The notes beneath the pieces were generated by a model that saw nothing but the letters and a program-made list of their open reading frames with translations, was not told the DNA's origin and ran no database searches. Position numbers and translations under genes: made by a program. Shown in pieces: positions 23,407-27,198 of a stretch of DNA of 27,198 bases; the stretch's first letter is position 1, and each line of letters begins with the position of its first letter. This DNA comes from Bilabrum cf. latius (Eukaryota; Bigyra: Bicosoecida; Bigyra; Bicosoecida), in contig CBCXTV010000027.1 in the NCBI GenBank assembly GCA_965178125.1, positions 1 to 27,198 of the forward strand, in the 5' to 3' direction.

Positions 23407-25008
23407 ATGTCCTCTGCTTCGGTGCCGGATCAGCTCGCACGGATCAGTAAGGAGCTGAAGTGTCTCAGAGACGCGAGACAACGGGCGCGCAATGGGCTGC
23501 GCCATCCGTGGTTGCGCGCCATGGAGGCACAGGTCGCTGAGGTTATTCGTCATCACCCCGGCGGTGGCGAGGCAGCTCTTCGAACCTATGTCTCTCGTCA
23601 GTTGCAGAGTCGACAGGTTTCCACGCGGACGGCTTCGCAGGAGGAGTTTCAAAGGCAGGTCGATGAGGAGGTCGCGCTCACCATGAGGCGCCCAGCTGAG
23701 GCGTGGCAGCGAAATCCTCTTCGCTCATGTCATCGAGAGTCCGTGGCACGCGCAGAGACCTTTCTCGCCGAGGCTTCTGTCGTTGCTTGGATCGACCATG
23801 TGAACGAGCAGCGTGGGTGTGCTCCAACTGGGAACATGGTTTTCGCCATGCTTGCGAGGATGGGCGTTCGCGCGGGGAAGGACTCGGCTCGACGGCAGTG
23901 GCTCCTGCGCTTCCGTCGTCGTTGGCGGCTTCGGCATGGCCGATTGAAGAAGCAGCCCCCGGTAACACTCGATTACGTCAGACTCGCGTGTCGTGTCTTC
24001 TATCAGTGGATTGAATTCGCAGAAGCGCGAGTGCCCCCCAACCGCCGCCTCGTCTTTGTGAATTTCGATGAGTCCAGCGTGCCCTTTGCCTTTCCGGGAA
24101 TGCGCGGGTACATCGCACCGAGGTCAGGAACGGAGCCCGCTTCGCTTGGTTCGCGCACGGAGCGCCTCGCCTCGAATAGCAATCGAGGATCGTACACCTT
24201 TCTGGGTTTTATTAGCGACTGCCCGGAAATCCAGCGACGACTCCCGCGTATACTCATCGGGAAGCACACGCGGCTGAGCAAGCGCTTGATGCGTGGGGCG
24301 CCGAACCAAATGGTGGACGGAATGGAAGTCTGGGCCCGAGAGAGCTCGTGGGTGACGCAGTCCCTCATGTTCGACATTCTGCGTCGGCTTTTCGCTTCTT
24401 GGATGGACATTCAGCATGAGATCTATCCAATAGTGATACTTGACTGCGCGCCCCAACACATTTCCACTGAGATTGTGAACTTCGCACACGGCCTTGGCAT
24501 GGATCTCGTGTTTATTCCTGGTCGACTCACCTTCCTGCTTCAGCCGTTGGACGTTCTCGTCTTTCAGCTTCTTAAGCGCGACCTTCGGGAGACGTGGATG
24601 CAGGAGCGCTCGCGTCATGAAGCGGGTCATGTCGATGTCTCTTGCCATCTCAGGGTTGTCGCTGAGTGCACGAAGAGAGTGCTCTCGTCTGGCTCGTGGC
24701 AAGGCGCTTTCGATATGACAGGCATTACCAGCGGCAGGCGCCGCTTGCATTCGACCCTACGGCGCTTGTTTGAGTGTGACATGGAGGACATCTCCAGCGA
24801 TGCTCCGTCTGTCGACCAGCTCCGCTTCATCAGCAGTCCGCAGCAGCCTCTCCCGCACGATGCGCTCATCAACAGGGCCCCAGTCGCGTCCGGACACGCG
24901 GTCGACGGAGGCGTCCACGGTGGTAACGCTCGCCGCGTGCCTCGTGGCCGCAGACTAAACGGATGGACCCCCCGCGATCGCGCTCACCCCTCGGCGGCCA
25001 TGCCGTGA
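23407..25008 (+). CDS. DDE transposase of the CENP-B/pogo (DDE_1) type
   Basis: 533 aa from ATG 23407. Residues 165-183 (WLLRFRRRWRLRHGRLKKQ) resemble the end of the CENP-B-type helix-turn-helix DNA-binding domain, which carries a W-x2-R-F-x3-x pattern. The catalytic region shows NFDES with Asp221, VILDCAPQH with Asp346, and LQPLDVLVFQLLK with Asp382, which is the typical DDE_1 third-Asp block. The second and third Asp are separated by 35 residues. All three acidic residues are kept, so the enzyme may be active or domesticated. Such proteins cut and paste DNA or bind it in centromere-like roles. The C-terminal 60 residues are Arg/Gly-rich. No terminal inverted repeats directly flank the gene. 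It overlaps the next gene by 46 bp. No fragment of it occurs in the left mosaic. Confidence 0.88.
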   Translation: MSSASVPDQLARISKELKCLRDARQRARNGLRHPWLRAMEAQVAEVIRHHPGGGEAALRTYVSRQLQSRQVSTRTASQEEFQRQVDEEVALTMRRPAEAWQRNPLRSCHRESVARAETFLAEASVVAWIDHVNEQRGCAPTGNMVFAMLARMGVRAGKDSARRQWLLRFRRRWRLRHGRLKKQPPVTLDYVRLACRVFYQWIEFAEARVPPNRRLVFVNFDESSVPFAFPGMRGYIAPRSGTEPASLGSRTERLASNSNRGSYTFLGFISDCPEIQRRLPRILIGKHTRLSKRLMRGAPNQMVDGMEVWARESSWVTQSLMFDILRRLFASWMDIQHEIYPIVILDCAPQHISTEIVNFAHGLGMDLVFIPGRLTFLLQPLDVLVFQLLKRDLRETWMQERSRHEAGHVDVSCHLRVVAECTKRVLSSGSWQGAFDMTGITSGRRRLHSTLRRLFECDMEDISSDAPSVDQLRFISSPQQPLPHDALINRAPVASGHAVDGGVHGGNARRVPRGRRLNGWTPRDRAHPSAAMP

Positions 25009-26027
25009 CCTCGACCACGACCATGTCAGGGGCGAACGCGACTTCGTCAACCTCGAGCACGACCATCCCAGCGGCGAACGCGGCTTCCTCGATGGGATCC
25101 CTGACCCCGACGAAGCTTCCCCGACCTCGGCCACGTGAACCTGCAGGCGCATTCTTGCCCGATGTGCCCGCGCAGGTGGCGGCCTGCACGGCGTGGGCGC
25201 CACCGTTTCGTCGACCAGACAGCTCAGCCACTCCGGCGACGCGCGAGGCGGCAACGTCCACGTGCATCAATCCGTGGACCGCTCTCTCCTGGTATCCGAC
25301 ACCACCGCAGCCGACGGACCCCCCTTCCGACAGGCCTCGCGAGGTACCGAACCGGAGCTCCCGGCAGCAGCGCAGGCGTCATGCTTGGGGCGGCACGTGG
25401 GTGTTCGACGACGCCATTACGCTCAGCGATTGCGGGTCGAGGGTGCAGATCGACGCGCCGCAGTCGAAGCTCTTGGCGATGGTCCTGCCCCGGAAGTCGG
25501 GCCAGTGGATTCCTCGTAGGCTGCGCTCGCGTACGATCTGGTATTTGGCTGGGGAGCAGTCGGCCGTGATCACCAACCTCAAGTGCCAGGCCTGCAGTCG
25601 GGTCAAGCACGCGGACAGCTTCAACCCGAAGAGCTTGCGTCGGGCTCAGTACTCGTTGCTGCATTCCCTGTGGCCCGGCTACATACGACGTACCGAGCGG
25701 TCTATTTGGTGCACGCAGTGTGCGGTGGAGGACCAGTTGATGCAGGGCAACTTTCCGGACGGCTACTGTTTCCGGATCCGCGCCACACTCGAAATTTGCC
25801 ATCAAGATCGCGTCGCGGCCAAGCTGTTTGCAGTGCACGACAGTAACGCTCTCTTCGAGCAGATCCCGCTGAGCTCCCGTGCGGCCATGGACGTGGCGGA
25901 GCAGTTGCGCCGATACTGGCAGGATGCCGTGTCCTCAGACGGCCAGAGCAACATCTTCCACAGCGACCACGTTTCGACAGACGACGACTCTGAGTTCGCA
26001 CCGGGCGGACCGGAGAGCGTGCCGTGA
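24963..26027 (+). CDS. Cys-rich zinc-ribbon protein (paralogue C)
   Basis: 354 aa from ATG 24963, which lies inside the end of the transposase gene in another frame. ATG 25023, 15 nt after the transposase stop, would avoid the overlap and give 334 aa. Residues 1-125 are Pro/Ser/Thr-rich and disordered. Residues 130-205 form an ordered-looking segment (WGGTWVFDDAITLSDCGSR). The zinc ribbon is Cys208/211 and Cys250/253 in LKCQACSRVKHADSF ... WCTQC, with the same spacing logic as the 20201 and 18389 proteins. The C-terminal part has a helix and an acidic tail. Function is unknown. Fragments at 2572, 3071, 4921 and 5600 show it was a source for the mosaic. Confidence 0.75.
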   Translation: MDPPRSRSPLGGHAVTSTTTMSGANATSSTSSTTIPAANAASSMGSLTPTKLPRPRPREPAGAFLPDVPAQVAACTAWAPPFRRPDSSATPATREAATSTCINPWTALSWYPTPPQPTDPPSDRPREVPNRSSRQQRRRHAWGGTWVFDDAITLSDCGSRVQIDAPQSKLLAMVLPRKSGQWIPRRLRSRTIWYLAGEQSAVITNLKCQACSRVKHADSFNPKSLRRAQYSLLHSLWPGYIRRTERSIWCTQCAVEDQLMQGNFPDGYCFRIRATLEICHQDRVAAKLFAVHDSNALFEQIPLSSRAAMDVAEQLRRYWQDAVSSDGQSNIFHSDHVSTDDDSEFAPGGPESVP

Positions 26028-26035
26028 GGGACCGC

Positions 26036-26053
26036 AGCGACAGTAGCGTCGCT
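26036..26053 (+). terminator. Short hairpin just after the last gene
   Basis: AGCGAC and GTCGCT form a 6-bp stem around AGTAGC, 9 nt after the stop codon of the 24963 gene. Its position suggests a role in 3' end formation, but a stem this short can arise by chance. Confidence 0.25.
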
Positions 26054-26227
26054 TAGGTGAGGAGCGGGTGCCAATGCTCTTTTGAAAATGGTGTGTCGTA
26101 CGTACGGCAGGAGCCGTCGGTGGGAGCGGGGCGGATCCTGCGGGAAGTCGTGGAGACTGAGGGCAGAGACTCTCGGGTCGGTCAGGGTCTCATGTAACGT
26201 GCTGTTCACCGCAGAGGTATGTGCGGA

Positions 26228-26481
26228 TCTTGGTGGATCTCTCGAGGACATGGGTGGCATACCGTTGTGCATCCGTTCCCCGGGGGGGGCGGTCGCAGAA
26301 GAGTGCACACGAAAACAAGAGGAAAGGAGACCAACCCCCCAAACCCACGTAGTGCGATCCTGGGGGGTACCCTATAAGGTACTAAGAATCCTTCTCCCGA
26401 AAATCGCACTACCTCGGGCCACAACGTCTTGGTGGATTCCTCGAGGACATGGGTGGCATACCGTTGTGCATCCGTTCCCCG
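26228..26481 (+). repeat. 55-bp direct repeats flanking the right hairpin repeat
   Basis: Bases 26228-26282 and 26427-26481 are direct copies with two mismatches (start TCTTGGTGGAT, end CCGTTCCCCG). The hairpin repeat lies exactly between them. The arrangement looks like an insertion with a long target duplication, or a tandem duplication into which the hairpin repeat was inserted. The left hairpin copy lacks such flanks. Confidence 0.9.
26279..26418 (+). repeat. Right copy of about 135-bp hairpin repeat
   Basis: Direct copy of 14883-15015. Arms GTAGTGCGAT (26349-26358) and ATCGCACTAC (26403-26412) enclose a 44-nt spacer. The inner palindrome GTACCCTATAAGGTAC differs by one base from the left copy. 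The distance between the two left arms is 11403 bp. No iteron cluster follows. Confidence 0.9.
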
Positions 26482-27198
26482 TCGCTCCCTAACGTCTTCA
26501 GTGGCAGGTTCGGAAAAGACACCTCCGTAGGCACGCGACAAGTCCCGGTGAAGCGGGCTCGCACCGCGCTGGGCGGGAGATCGTGAGCGCTTAGAGGACC
26601 GCAGCTTTCGGGCGGGTGCGTGTCTCGACAAACTCCCTCTTGACCACGGGCGGGGAACGTGTAGGGCGGAAGCTAAAGACACCGTAAGTAGCGGAGGGCT
26701 AACATTCCGTCCTTCGGTGAGAGCCAAAAGTTCGAGTCTGCGAGAGACTATTATACGAAGTTCTCCCCTCCTCATACGTGCGCATAGCCTCCTCACGCGG
26801 TAGCGCGAGCGCGGGACCCGGACCTGTCCCTGATGGGCGTGAATCTGAACCCGGCGTACTCTCCTAGTCTGTCACTTCCACGACCTTGTTGTCGCGGAAC
26901 CACTTGCACGGAGACGAACCTGTCGTTCAAGCGGGTGCAGCCGGACGCGCAGGTGTAGTGCATCGCCTTGCATATGTGCACGGCCAAGTAGATGCCGGAA
27001 CCGTAGAGGTATCACACTTCCCGCGGAGCTTGGGTGGGTCTTTCGCTGCTGTCGTCTGCTCCAGAGGGTTTGCGCCAAAAACCGGAAAACTTCTAAGACA
27101 GAGGTGGGATGCCAGGAGCTCACGGTCCTGCCGGATTGGGGAGGTCCATGCCCACGCGAGCCGGGTACGCGTCCAAATCAACGCACAGAGCGGGAGCT
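26482..27198. other. Right flank without recognisable gene
   Basis: Short frames only, mostly on the minus strand, with no motif and no similarity to the left part of the window beyond short matches. The region after Zn-ribbon gene C and before the 55-bp repeat (26054-26227) is likewise unassigned. Confidence 0.4.

Overview
The window is GC-rich, intron-poor eukaryotic DNA with no rRNA, tRNA, CRISPR array or bacterial-style operon that I could find. A CENP-B/pogo-type DDE transposase, Ser/Arg-rich tails, cysteine-rich zinc-ribbon proteins, a Rep-like protein with a long disordered extension, and dense dispersed and satellite repeats together suggest the nuclear genome of a microbial eukaryote. 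An alga such as a dinoflagellate or chromerid is my guess, at low confidence. I saw no dinoflagellate spliced-leader sequence, and taxonomy cannot be fixed from the sequence alone.

The right half (about 14.0-26.4 kb) is an intact, co-directional set of genes, all on the plus strand: a small basic helical protein (14054-14524); a Rep-like rolling-circle initiator with HUH endonuclease motifs and a superfamily 3 helicase (15699-17984); three Cys-rich proteins sharing a C-x2-C ... C-x2-C layout (18389-19081, 20201-21208, 24963-26027); a short coiled-coil protein (22311-22832); and a DDE transposase (23407-25008). Two direct copies of a repeat of about 135 bp, each carrying a 10-bp inverted repeat around a 44-nt spacer, bracket the interval from 14.9 to 26.4 kb. 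The left copy is followed by five iteron-like CACTAC-type sequences in front of the Rep gene. This layout (Rep, hairpin, iterons, second hairpin in direct orientation) is what a replicative element of about 11.4 kb would look like. Upstream, outside this interval, lies a large intact ORF (10668-13178) with a GT25-like glycosyltransferase domain, a long unrecognised region and an SR-rich tail.

The left part (about 0.7-6.7 kb) is a graveyard built from pieces of the same genes. At least fifteen fragments, from about 28 bp to 1.2 kb, come from four sources: the GT25-like gene, Rep, and the Cys-rich genes at 20201 and 24963. They are shuffled out of order, mostly in the same orientation, joined at short microhomologies, and further amplified (72-bp units, then a 499-bp tandem duplication). 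The 1.17-kb copy of the 20201 gene is nearly identical to its source but carries a 1-nt deletion. A near-perfect palindrome with 97-bp arms sits at 6445-6641, followed by a nested satellite (about 395-bp units containing 53-54-bp units) at 6728-7625.

The stretches 7.8-10.6 kb, 13.2-14.0 kb and 26.5-27.2 kb hold no gene I can support. All similarities were found by reading the window against itself. Family names come from visible motifs, and no database search was possible.
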